From positions 4,993,118 to 5,057,117 of the forward strand of contig NZ_BDUB01000001.1 in assembly GCF_002218065.1 (NCBI RefSeq): DNA of 64,000 bases. The letters are read 5' to 3'. The position numbers and the translations under genes were made by a program. The notes below the pieces were generated by a model. That model searched no databases and was not told the DNA's origin. It saw only the letters and a list, made by a program, of their open reading frames with translations. This stretch comes from Nodularia sp. NIES-3585 (GTDB taxonomy: Bacteria > Cyanobacteriota > Cyanobacteriia > Cyanobacteriales > Nostocaceae). Shown here piece after piece: positions 37,664-46,179 of the stretch. Positions within the stretch are counted from its first letter, which is position 1; the number at the start of each line of letters is the position of its first letter.

Positions 37664-39643
37664 ATGGTGACAAGTTCTGAAAAGGTTGCATTACAGGTTA
37701 TTCAACAGGCGATCGCAGCTTTGGCTAAATGGGCTGATGATAAAATTCAGTTACCTTTTAAGTTTCAATCTCTTGAAGAGAAAGAACAAGAAGCAGTTGA
37801 TAAAGCTAAATATATTTTAGGCTGGCAGGAGAATATAAATGTTGGTATATTACACCTACTATTTGACAAAGTGAATTTATGTGATCAACCCAAAACGGAA
37901 ATATCAAAACCAAATTATCATCAACTAAAAGCAATTAATAATGGCAATAACAAAAATACTCAATATCCCAATATTCCTTATCCATTAAATTTTAAATCTG
38001 TTGAACAACAGCAAGCATCTTTTAAAGATGAGATTCAGAAGGAAGTTTTAGCTTATTTAAAAGTCCAAGATGACGGAAAAAACCTTTCTTTATTGATGCT
38101 AATTTTAGAAAAATTTGGTTCATGTCTCAGCTTTGGAGAATCTGATGTTGCTTTGGTAGACATGGCAAGAACTACAGCGGCAGTTGCAACGGCTTTGGTG
38201 AATAATACTACTGAAGAAATTAGTTTGATTGCTGGTGATTTATCAGGTATTCAAAAATTTATCTACACTATTTCTTCTGATGGTGCGCTTAAGTCACTAC
38301 GAGCCAGAAGTTTTTATTTAGAGTTAGTTACTGAAGAGGTTGTACAACAATTACTAGAGAAATTACAACTTCCGCGCACTAATGTAATTTATGCTGGTGG
38401 TGGTAATTTATATATTTTGGCATCTGGAACAGAAAAAAATAAAATAGTTATTCAACAAGTTCGACAGCAATTTAATGAATGGCTTTTGAAAGAATTTCAA
38501 GGTAAGGTATTTCTCGCTTTAGATTGTTTAAATTTTCCCATTACAGAAATTGCTACTGATGCATTTGCTAATCATTGGTCAAATGCAACGAAAAATCTAG
38601 CTGTACATAAATCTCAGAAATTTTCTGGACAAATTATTGATTTTATTAACCCACGTTACAGCCATGAACCTTGTCGCGTTTGTCATCGTGATGATGTAGA
38701 ACCAGAAAAATTAAAACCCCTTAATAAAGATGAGCCAGATTCTATTTTAGCTTGTGGAACTTGTTGCAGTATGTTTCATTTGGGGAGTAATTTATTTGGT
38801 ATAGAAGCAATTGTGCGCTCAACCTGCGAAGATGTAGGAAGTAAATTACCTACACTGTCATTTAAACTTCCTGAAATTGGTGAATCTCCTGCTGTAAATA
38901 TTTATTATCATTTCTTCAAAACTTGGAAACCAATTGTTCTAGCTTCTGATATGGTTCTATTAGTCAATGATTGGGTATTAGAACATTATCAATTCAAGCA
39001 TTTTAAAAATGTTTATCCCTTGTTATTAGGTAATTATGGAAAAGAGGGTGAAGAAGATTCTGATAACCCAGATGAAGCAAAAGGCTTTATACGTGCTGGT
39101 GAAATGGCGAGAAAAGCCAACGGTGCTAAGAGAGTTGGTTATCTACGAATGGATGTAGACCGATTAGGACAAATATTTGCAAAAGGTTTAGGTAAACATC
39201 AAACTTTACAAAGATTGGCTGGACTTTCACGCCAAATGAGTTATTTCTTTAAAGTCTACCTCAATAGTTTGGCAGAAGATAGAAAGACAAACGTTTCTGA
39301 TAAAATGAAACAACTCACACCAGATGACGAGCGATTAAATTTACTATTTATTTATGCAGGTGGTGATGATTTATTTATCAGTGGCGCATGGAATGAAATT
39401 GTAGAATTTGCCTTTGATATTTATCAATCATTTCGTACCTATACAGGTAATAATGAACATATTACTCTTTCAGGTGGAATCAGTATTGATGATATCAAAT
39501 TTCCGTTATATCAAGCTGCAAAAACTTCAGGAGAAGCAGAAGAAGCAGCGAAAGGGAATGGTAGAGACAGCTTAGGTTTATTTGGTCAGGGTAAGAGCAT
39601 CTCAATTAGGCTTGACATAAGGGCTGAGAAGAATCTAATGTAG
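37664..39643 (+). pseudogene. cas10: Cas10 (Csm1-like), C terminus cut off by an ISAs1-type element
   Basis: The large subunit and cyclic-oligoadenylate synthase of a type III CRISPR complex. Seen: IAGDLSGIQKFIYTIS near 190, a zinc-finger region (CRVCHRDD and CGTCC, near 340-365), the second palm with YAGGDDLFISG (GGDD near 565) and GGISIDDIKFPLYQAAKTSGEAEEAAK. No N-terminal HD nuclease motif is visible, and the expected His before the ARTTAA motif is Met. Native sequence ends at about residue 641 (LGLFGQ), where an insertion sequence begins; the last 18 residues are encoded by the IS end. The final Cas10 domain is missing. The cyclase palm remains, so partial function cannot be excluded, but no type III backbone genes follow. 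Confidence 0.88.
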
Positions 39644-41015
39644 AGTCAATGAAACAGGAACTGAGAACTCGAATCATGTAATCGTTATCCATACCAGTCC
39701 GTTTCATTTTTTGTCGGAGACTCCGTTTGTAAGTTTGTTCACGATTGAGGGCATTGAGAGCAATGCGTCGTAAAAGCGCAAAATTTCGGGGGCTGTGGAA
39801 AGAGCGAATGCGACAAGAGTCCTCAGCAAAAGTACAATCGAGAGTCCAGTGAACTTGGTTTTCAATCCCCCAATGTTTGCGGATGGCTCGACCTAAAAGT
39901 TGAGCATCACTGTGTAAAGAAGTGAGATAAAATTGAACCTCACGAGTAGTTTTGTTCCAAAGACGACGCTCCCGAACAACCATGACAACGCTTTGGAGTC
40001 CAGCCCAGACTTTGGGTTGGTAAAGTTCACCAAGAGCAGAAACTCTCGCCGACCAAACTTGACGGATTTCCGTGCGATGATGTCCTTTTTCAATGCGTTG
40101 GTCATAACTAACATCAATGCCTTGAAAATCCTCTGCTACTGCTGTTTCAAACCATTGTTCGACCTGATGGTAGAGAGTGGGATGATTCGCTTTAAGTGCC
40201 AGGACATAATCGGCTTTGGAGTCGATAATTTTTTTGGCAATTTCGGTTTGTGTTCCCATTGCATCAATAGTAATAATCGAACCTGTGATATCTAACAATT
40301 CCAATAATGCGGGAATCGCAGTAATTTCATTGGATTTATCCTCTACTTTCATCTGTGCTAAAACCAGGTGTTGTTCACTAGACCAGGCACTAATCACATG
40401 AAGTGCTGATTTACCTTGATTTCGGTCATAAGAACCTCTAATGCTTTTCCCATCGATGGGAATAATCTCTCCTCCTGTTTTCGTAACCAGGGTTTCTACC
40501 CAACTGAGAAAACATCGATTTAATGCCTCTGGGTCGATGAACTCAAACACCCGACGGAAAGTGTCATCTGATGGTATTCCGTTTGGTAGTGCCAAGAACT
40601 CTTCTAACCACTTTTGCTTACTGATGCCGTAATTCTCAATATCTTCCCATCCCTGCGCTCCGGCGATGACTGCCAGAATCGCAATTACTAAGATGTCTGT
40701 GAGTTGGTGTTTTTTGGTTCGCTCTACTCTGGGGTCTTTGATATCCGCAAAATGCCCCACTAAACTCTGTTGAATACTGCCAATATCTGCCACTTGTGTT
40801 GACTTTCTCTGACCACTACAATTTTTGGGAGCATCAGCAAATTTAGTTTCAAAGCCTTGTGACATCAACCTGACTCCTAATATTAGTGACAACAGCATTG
40901 AATTTCTCTCATTTCTTTTGCTCAGGGGAGCAACGCGATTTTTATCCAGTTCTTTATACTTGTTTTCTTTAATTTGTCAAGTTACTATTATACCAATTTA
41001 GATGAGCTTACCCTG
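39587..41015. mobile_element. ISAs1-family insertion sequence
   Basis: About 1.43 kb bounded by imperfect terminal inverted repeats: the left end reads CAGGGTAAGAGCATCTCAA and the complement of the right end reads CAGGGTAAGCTCATCTAAA. It contains one minus-strand transposase. I looked for a direct target duplication and found none: the flanks read ATTTGGT on the left and GTTAGGT on the right. It interrupts cas10. Absence of a duplication suggests that DNA next to the element was lost, for example by recombination between two copies. Confidence 0.88.
39606..40865 (-). CDS. ISAs1-family transposase (DDE type)
   Basis: A 419-residue transposase of the ISAs1 family. The DDE residues are seen in IPIDGKSIRGS, ITIDAMGTQ and HWGIENQVHWTLD, with the family's N-terminal region (FADIKDPRVERTKKHQLTDIL, residues near 35-55). 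The open frame starts at 40898, but the ATG at 40865 (MSQGFETKFA) is preceded by AGGAG and is the better start. The coding frame fills the element and is intact, so the IS may still be active. Transcription runs against cas10. Confidence 0.92.
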   Translation of the reverse strand: MSQGFETKFADAPKNCSGQRKSTQVADIGSIQQSLVGHFADIKDPRVERTKKHQLTDILVIAILAVIAGAQGWEDIENYGISKQKWLEEFLALPNGIPSDDTFRRVFEFIDPEALNRCFLSWVETLVTKTGGEIIPIDGKSIRGSYDRNQGKSALHVISAWSSEQHLVLAQMKVEDKSNEITAIPALLELLDITGSIITIDAMGTQTEIAKKIIDSKADYVLALKANHPTLYHQVEQWFETAVAEDFQGIDVSYDQRIEKGHHRTEIRQVWSARVSALGELYQPKVWAGLQSVVMVVRERRLWNKTTREVQFYLTSLHSDAQLLGRAIRKHWGIENQVHWTLDCTFAEDSCRIRSFHSPRNFALLRRIALNALNREQTYKRSLRQKMKRTGMDNDYMIRVLSSCFIDSTLDSSQPLCQA

Positions 41016-41454
41016 GTTAGGTATGGTAAAAGGAATTAAGTGTGACTATATTTTTGAGCAGTCAACCACATTACTTGAAGAAATACGCAAGCCTTCAGTT
41101 TTAGTTCCTTTTCTTTCTCAAAAAGCTATCAGCGATTGCTTCGATAACATAGCAAAATTAGATGATTGTGATCCAATTAGTTATTTATCAAGAGTTGCTA
41201 ATTCTACAGAAGCTTTGGAGTTAGCAAAACATATTAATGTAGGAAATGGGTTGTACTGGCTCAAACGTGGTAGAACAACAGATCGCTATTTAGTATCTGT
41301 GGAAGGTTGGCGTATGTTGGTATGGAGAGCAATTCGTGAAGATCAGGAAGGTGCAAATTATGCTAGTAAAGTTAAAGTCAATCCTGATAGTGAGCGTAGA
41401 GCATATTCACCCTTTATGCGTGTAGATTCTGATAGTTATTATGAATTTAAGTAA
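41002..41454 (+). pseudogene. Unknown protein fragment joined to the IS right end
   Basis: A 150-codon frame whose first five codons lie in the IS right terminal repeat, so its natural 5' end has been replaced. From residue 6 it reads LGMVKGIKCDYIF and continues to a natural stop; a tryptophan-rich stretch (GLYWLKRGRTTDRYLVSVEGWRMLVW) lies near the C terminus. It is not the missing end of Cas10, and I do not recognise the family. Its place between cas10 and the type I genes makes a remnant of a lost CRISPR ancillary or type III gene possible, but this is a guess. The ATG inside the IS could let a hybrid product be made. Confidence 0.5.
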
Positions 41455-41508
41455 ATAAAAAGAGCGATCGCACCCCATCCCACCCCATTCCTACCCCACA
41501 ATTTACAG

Positions 41509-41550
41509 GTAACCAACACTTTCAACGAGAAGCGATCGCACACTTCCCTC
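41509..41550 (+). repeat. Degenerate echo of the cas3 5' end
   Basis: The stretch TAACCAACACTT directly joined to TTTCAACGAGAAGCGATCGCA repeats two blocks found 34 bases apart at the start of cas3 (42353-42417). Part of the match is the common HIP1 site, but the rest is not. It may be a decayed copy of the cas3 start left by duplication when the Uma2-like gene came to lie between them. The rest of the 41455-41700 gap shows nothing else. Confidence 0.45.
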
Positions 41551-41700
41551 CTCACTACACTTAAAATCTTAGAACTTCACAAATTATCCTTGATGGTAGT
41601 CCTTCTCTTAGGTCGCAACTTGTTAAGCTAGATATAAAGAAAACTTGCTGGGTTAGATTTACACTACTTTCACTCATCTTGTACCTCCCATTGTAAAACT

Positions 41701-42303
41701 ATGAATCTAACTAAAAACCGACTCACCTTTGAGCAATTCCTTAACTACGACTTCCCCGAAGAAGGTCGCTATGAACTTGTAAATGGAGAAATTATGCGGA
41801 TACAGGCAACCAGAAAACATGATAACATAGCAGATTTTCTCACCAGAAAATTTGATATCGAAGTTGAAACTCGCAATCTCAATTATCGAGTATCTGAAAG
41901 AATTTCCGTTAGAACTTTAACAACAAGTGGCAAAGAACAAGGTCGTGTTCCTGATGTTAGTGTAGTCGATAAAAACCTGTGGAATGCTAATTTATCCGCT
42001 TACACCGCCTTTATTGAACCGTTACAATTAGCAGTAGAAATAGTTTCTACAAATTGGGAAGATGACTATCTAGATAAACTCGATGAATATCAACGTTTAG
42101 GCATCTCTGAATATTGGATTGTTGATTATTTAGCTATTGGCAGTCGTAATTATTTAGGTAATCCCAAAGAACCAACAATTTTTGTCTATATTCTCAATGA
42201 ACAAGGCATTTATCAACCAAATGCTTATCGAGGTATAGATAGAATTATATCCCCAACTTTTCCAGAATTAAATATTACAGTTGATCAAGTTTTTGCAGCA
42301 TAA
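41701..42303 (+). CDS. Uma2-family (DUF820) putative PD-(D/E)XK nuclease
   Basis: A 200-residue Uma2-family protein, a group greatly expanded in cyanobacteria. The restriction-nuclease-like core is visible: GRYELVNGEIM near 20-30, VPDVSVVDKNLW near 85-95 and LAVEIVSTNWEDDYLDKLDEYQRLGISEYWIVD (residues about 115-147), which carries the Asp, Glu and Lys-type positions of the fold. Function is unknown for most members; links with mobile DNA are often suggested. It lies just before cas3 on the same strand, but nothing shows that it belongs to the CRISPR system. Confidence 0.88.
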   Translation: MNLTKNRLTFEQFLNYDFPEEGRYELVNGEIMRIQATRKHDNIADFLTRKFDIEVETRNLNYRVSERISVRTLTTSGKEQGRVPDVSVVDKNLWNANLSAYTAFIEPLQLAVEIVSTNWEDDYLDKLDEYQRLGISEYWIVDYLAIGSRNYLGNPKEPTIFVYILNEQGIYQPNAYRGIDRIISPTFPELNITVDQVFAA

Positions 42304-42324
42304 GTACAATCAATATTAGTAAAA

Positions 42325-42972
42325 TTGTCAGATATGCCCACAGAATTGGCAATTAACCAACACTTCCAAACCCTGACAACCTTCCCCCCACGCAACTTTC
42401 AACGAGAAGCGATCGCAAAACTCCTCCACCGCCAAGATATCCTGCTGCGCGCACCAACAGGATCAGGGAAAACCGAAACCGCGATCGCACCCTTCCTCTT
42501 CGCCAAAACCCTCAACCTCGATTTCCCCAACAAGTTAATCTACGTTGTACCTCTGCGAACCCTGGCTAACAGCCTCCGTCAAAGAACAGAAATTCTCGTG
42601 CAACGCTGGTCACAATGTCATCAAATCCCCTCCCCAGTCGTTACCCTGCAAACAGGAGAAAACCCAGAAGACCCCCGCTTTGAAGGTGATATTGTCTTCT
42701 GCACCATTGACCAAATGTTGAGCAGCTTCTTGAATATTCCTTACTCAGTTGGTCGCGGTTCTGCTAACGTCAACTCAGGAGCAATTTTCGCCTCTTACTT
42801 AGTATTTGATGAACTGCATCTACTCGATCCTGACCGTTCTTTTACTACCGTGATTAAAGTTTTGCAACAAGTCAAAGGCATTTCACCATTTCTCCTCATG
42901 ACCGCTACTTTAACCAATGAACTAGCCACCCAAATTCAAAGTTTAATCGCTCATGGAAATAATTCAAATTGA
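42325..42972 (+). CDS. cas3: Cas3 N-terminal part (helicase RecA1 lobe), split from the rest by a frameshift
   Basis: A 215-codon frame (an internal ATG at 42334 is a possible start) holding the first helicase lobe of Cas3: Q-motif-like FPPRNFQREAIAKLL, Walker A RAPTGSGKTETA, DEAH-box variant DELHLLD and motif III LMTATLT. It stops at 42970-42972 just after the first lobe, while the second lobe continues in another frame from 42953. Removing one base in the overlap would join the two into one normal protein. Either the gene is inactivated, or the two lobes are made separately by coupled translation. Cas3 is the nuclease-helicase that destroys target DNA in type I systems. Confidence 0.85.
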   Translation: MSDMPTELAINQHFQTLTTFPPRNFQREAIAKLLHRQDILLRAPTGSGKTETAIAPFLFAKTLNLDFPNKLIYVVPLRTLANSLRQRTEILVQRWSQCHQIPSPVVTLQTGENPEDPRFEGDIVFCTIDQMLSSFLNIPYSVGRGSANVNSGAIFASYLVFDELHLLDPDRSFTTVIKVLQQVKGISPFLLMTATLTNELATQIQSLIAHGNNSN

Positions 42973-44995
42973 AGATGCCGATTTACAGGCGATTGAAGGT
43001 AAACGTTGCCGGATTTTTCAAGCTAAATCCCAACCACTGACGGCTGAAGTTATCAAAGCTGATGTTGAAAATTATCATCGGAAACGGGTAATTATCATCT
43101 GTAATACTGTTTCTCAAGCCCAGGGATTATATAGAGATTTAGTAGAACTAAATCATCAAGATACATTCAATATTACCCTGCTACATTCTCGATTTTTACC
43201 CGAACATCGCGCCCAAAAGGAAACATTCTTAAAAGAAACTTTTGCCGAAAACTGGCAAGATGATGGTACTTGTTATGTACTGATTTCCACTCAAGTAATT
43301 GAAGCTGGAATCAACATCACCTGTCAAGTTATGCACAGTCAACTTTGTCCCATGAATTCGCTGCTACAAAGGGCAGGACGTTGTGCTAGATTTCTAGATG
43401 AGCATGGGACAGTTTGTATTTATCGCACAGTGGAAGTTAACCAAACTTATGCTGCAATTACAACAGCAGATTTAGACCCAGAATCAACCGAGTCCACAGA
43501 TAAAAAAATTAGTTTTCTCCCATATCCCAAAGAAACCTGTGAGTTAACTTGGCAAGTATTAACAGCACATACTGACTCAAATCAGGTAAATGAAAATGTC
43601 GGATTTCGCACCGAAGAAATCTGGATTAATCAAGTTCATACCGCAGAAGATTTACTGCAACAACAACGCCGACAAAATAATCAAATGCAGTTTGAACAAC
43701 ATTTTGAAGCGGCATTTATTAGAGGTGAACAGTCAGATGCTAATGAATTAATTCGCTCAGTTGATAATCGCAGTTTGTTTATTTGGGAAGAAACTGGATT
43801 TATTGACTATGAGGAAAAACCAATCGACCCTCGTCAATTAATGGCTTTTTCAGTTCCTTTGACTACACTTTTCAAAGTCTGGCGGGAGTTTAAAAATATA
43901 GAATTTGGAGCAGATTGGATTTTTAAACGCATCGAAAGACCAAAGGGAAAGGCAGAAACTTACAGTCAACCTGTTTGTATTGAAATTAAAACTCGTGAAT
44001 CACTGATTAGCAGTATACAAATTTTGGTTAATCATCGCTATGTGAGTTATGACGAAGATATTGGATTATTAATTGGTGTTAATGAATTTGGTAATGGTTT
44101 TGTTTCACCCCCAAAACCACAGCGCCCTATGACCAGTGAATATCGCTATCATATGGATACTTACGTGGGACATTTAGGCTGTATGTGGACTTGCTGGAGT
44201 AACCAATTTCAAACTACACGCTTAAAAAATGGTCAGCCGGAAACAACTATTTATAATAGTGTGAGAAATGAGCTATTATCGGCAGGGACAAAATTAATTA
44301 AAAACAAGATTGTTCCGCACATACAAGAATCGGAAGCAGCAGCCTTATTTGAATTATTAGTATTTTTTGCTATTTTCACCCATGATTTGGGTAAACTACA
44401 AATTAAATGGCAGGAAGTCATGCGGGGATGGCAAGCGATCGCACATCATCAATTCCAAAGTCACAATCCCAAACAACACCTCTTAGCACACACCGATTAT
44501 AACCCAGAAGACAATAATCAAAAAATAGCACTCAAGACCTACGAAAAGCAACACAAACGCCCTAACCACGCTGTTGAAAGTGCTTACCTAGCCCAAGATA
44601 TTCTCAACCAATCCTTAGTACCCCTACTGCGTGATCATTTTGCCGCAGATACGGAACAAATTCAATATATTCGACATACAGTCATTATGGCCGCTGGTCG
44701 TCATCATTCGGCTTGGGCTGGTGGTTGGAGTCAGGCAGATATAGCTAAGATTAAAAGTATAGCATTACACCCCCATGCTCAACAGGCGATCGCCCAAAGT
44801 TGGCGAGGTATGACACGCTTCCTTAACTCAAGTTTACCTTTAACAGCAGCGAATTTGAGTAAAAATATTTACCCGATAAAAAAAGACTTTGACTTGAATA
44901 AATTAAATGATGTTGACCAACTTGAGTATTTACATCTATACCTGCTGGTAGTTAGAGCTTTACGACTATGTGACCAGCGTTCCGTACAACTTTAA
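42953..44995 (+). CDS. cas3: Cas3 C-terminal part (helicase RecA2 lobe and C-terminal HD nuclease)
   Basis: A 680-codon frame starting 20 bases before the end of the N-terminal part. It contains the second helicase lobe (IICNTVSQAQGLYRDL, LISTQVIEAGINI, motif VI LLQRAGRCARF) and a C-terminal HD-type nuclease region: FTHDLGKLQIKWQ near 480, NHAVESAY, and GRHHSAW near 585. The order helicase then HD is the reverse of the common Cas3 layout but is known in some subtypes. The ATG at 42953 has no strong ribosome site of its own, so expression would depend on translation of the upstream frame. The stop overlaps the stop of the converging Rpn-like gene by 4 bases. Confidence 0.87.
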   Translation: MEIIQIEDADLQAIEGKRCRIFQAKSQPLTAEVIKADVENYHRKRVIIICNTVSQAQGLYRDLVELNHQDTFNITLLHSRFLPEHRAQKETFLKETFAENWQDDGTCYVLISTQVIEAGINITCQVMHSQLCPMNSLLQRAGRCARFLDEHGTVCIYRTVEVNQTYAAITTADLDPESTESTDKKISFLPYPKETCELTWQVLTAHTDSNQVNENVGFRTEEIWINQVHTAEDLLQQQRRQNNQMQFEQHFEAAFIRGEQSDANELIRSVDNRSLFIWEETGFIDYEEKPIDPRQLMAFSVPLTTLFKVWREFKNIEFGADWIFKRIERPKGKAETYSQPVCIEIKTRESLISSIQILVNHRYVSYDEDIGLLIGVNEFGNGFVSPPKPQRPMTSEYRYHMDTYVGHLGCMWTCWSNQFQTTRLKNGQPETTIYNSVRNELLSAGTKLIKNKIVPHIQESEAAALFELLVFFAIFTHDLGKLQIKWQEVMRGWQAIAHHQFQSHNPKQHLLAHTDYNPEDNNQKIALKTYEKQHKRPNHAVESAYLAQDILNQSLVPLLRDHFAADTEQIQYIRHTVIMAAGRHHSAWAGGWSQADIAKIKSIALHPHAQQAIAQSWRGMTRFLNSSLPLTAANLSKNIYPIKKDFDLNKLNDVDQLEYLHLYLLVVRALRLCDQRSVQL

Positions 44996-45939
44996 GATTC
45001 TGCCTCAGTATTGTCTTGGCTTAATTCTTGTTGAAACTCAGAAATTGAGTTTGTAGTTACAGCCTTTTCTAATAGTTGATTCAGCGACTCAACATCATAT
45101 AATTCATTCAGTTGTTCAACTAATTCAGGAGGAACATCTTTAAATCGAATTGTTAGAATTTTAGCAATATATTTCTGGGTAGCTTGTGCTATGCCTATGC
45201 GTTCTATACTTGTTATGTATGTCATCTCTTGTTCAGCCTCAAAACGCCTCAATTCAGCTTTGAAATTCAAGTCTAAATCCGGTGGTAAAGTCATTAATCT
45301 ATCTAGCAACCGGAATAGCTGAGAGATTTTATCTCTACTATAGCCTAACTCATACATTCGTTTAATTAAACTCAACTTCCAGCGCAATCGACCTGTTAAA
45401 TCTTGAGTTGTGGCTTGTGTCCGCAGATGCGCCATTACCAGCACAGCAAAAGGACTGTCACTTTGTTCTAATTCTAACCAATGGGCTTCATAATCCAGTA
45501 GTTTCACAATTGGAAATTGCAGACTTAACCGACATCCCCAGCGTCCATAACTATATTCTTGGGGTCGCCAATTTGCTTGATTATCACCCAGAATAGCCAA
45601 GCTCACCACTTCCTGGTTGTAACGGTCAAAAATTCGGTAATGGTAAGAAAACATCCGTTGGGCAAAGTTGGGATCTACTTGGCTTTGAATTTCCAAATGC
45701 ACCAGCAACCAAGTTTCCTTTCCATCATTTAGCCAAACTTTAATCAGTTTATCGACGAATTGCTTACCAACTTCAGATTCTCTCATTAATTGCTGAAGTT
45801 CTTGGTCGAGAAACTCATAGCCTCGCGTCCAGTCAATTTCTGCTTGAATTTCTGGAAAAAAGAATGTGAGAAACGCTTCAAAGTATTGTTCTACACCTTC
45901 CTTCCAAGCACCATCATAGTCGGCTCGTACTTCACTCAC
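44992..45939 (-). CDS. Rpn-family PD-(D/E)XK nuclease / DUF4351-like protein
   Basis: A 315-residue protein resembling the Rpn (recombination-promoting nuclease, transposase_31-like) group common in cyanobacteria: N-terminal KEGVEQYFEAFLTFFFPE, a nuclease core WLLVHLEIQSQVDPNFAQRMFSYHYRIFDRY (residues about 97-127), and a C-terminal helical tail (LLEKAVTTNSISEFQQEL) of the DUF4351 kind. The Asp-Glu-x-Gln pattern LVHLEIQSQ is characteristic. It is on the opposite strand between cas3 and cas8 and so interrupts the cas operon, which suggests later insertion. Its role here is unknown. Confidence 0.8.
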   Translation of the reverse strand: MSEVRADYDGAWKEGVEQYFEAFLTFFFPEIQAEIDWTRGYEFLDQELQQLMRESEVGKQFVDKLIKVWLNDGKETWLLVHLEIQSQVDPNFAQRMFSYHYRIFDRYNQEVVSLAILGDNQANWRPQEYSYGRWGCRLSLQFPIVKLLDYEAHWLELEQSDSPFAVLVMAHLRTQATTQDLTGRLRWKLSLIKRMYELGYSRDKISQLFRLLDRLMTLPPDLDLNFKAELRRFEAEQEMTYITSIERIGIAQATQKYIAKILTIRFKDVPPELVEQLNELYDVESLNQLLEKAVTTNSISEFQQELSQDNTEAES

Positions 45940-46029
45940 GGTTATTCCTGGTCAAAATAGCAAAAATATCATAACGTACATTTTGCACCTAGCCCTGGCG
46001 ACTATAAATCCCGGAACCACTCAAAATAA

Positions 46030-46113
46030 GTCCACCTGCGTGGACTGAAAGAAAATCAAGGTTTTTAACCCGCGTAGGCGGGTTTCGCCTGTGTAGCCGC
46101 GACTTCTAGTCGC
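46030..46113. repeat. Dispersed noncoding repeat with several small hairpins
   Basis: Three short inverted repeats in a row: GTCCAC-CTGC-GTGGAC (46030-46045), a CCCGC-TAGG-CGGG-type stem near 46069-46082, and GCGACT-TCT-AGTCGC (46099-46113). The block is a familiar dispersed cyanobacterial repeat. It lies in the gap before cas8 and probably contains or flanks the promoter of the cas8-cas2 operon. Confidence 0.6.
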
Positions 46114-46179
46114 CTAGTGCTTTAATTCACTGAAACGAGTCTAATACATTGGAATTGGCTTCTTCCAGGTGCGTATACA

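Noticed and set aside
39575-41030. Target-site duplication around the ISAs1-type element
   Set aside because: Bases next to the two ends do not repeat; only a loose TTAGGT/TGGT resemblance is seen.
41002-41454. The frame after the IS as the missing C terminus of Cas10
   Set aside because: Its sequence does not continue the Cas10 palm domain and shows no Cas10 motif; the flanks also do not match as a simple insertion.
42953-44995. Type I-D assignment of the cas genes
   Set aside because: No Cas10d, Csc1 or Csc2 is present; Cas7 is of the DevR type and a Cas8-like gene is present. Only the array repeat recalls I-D.
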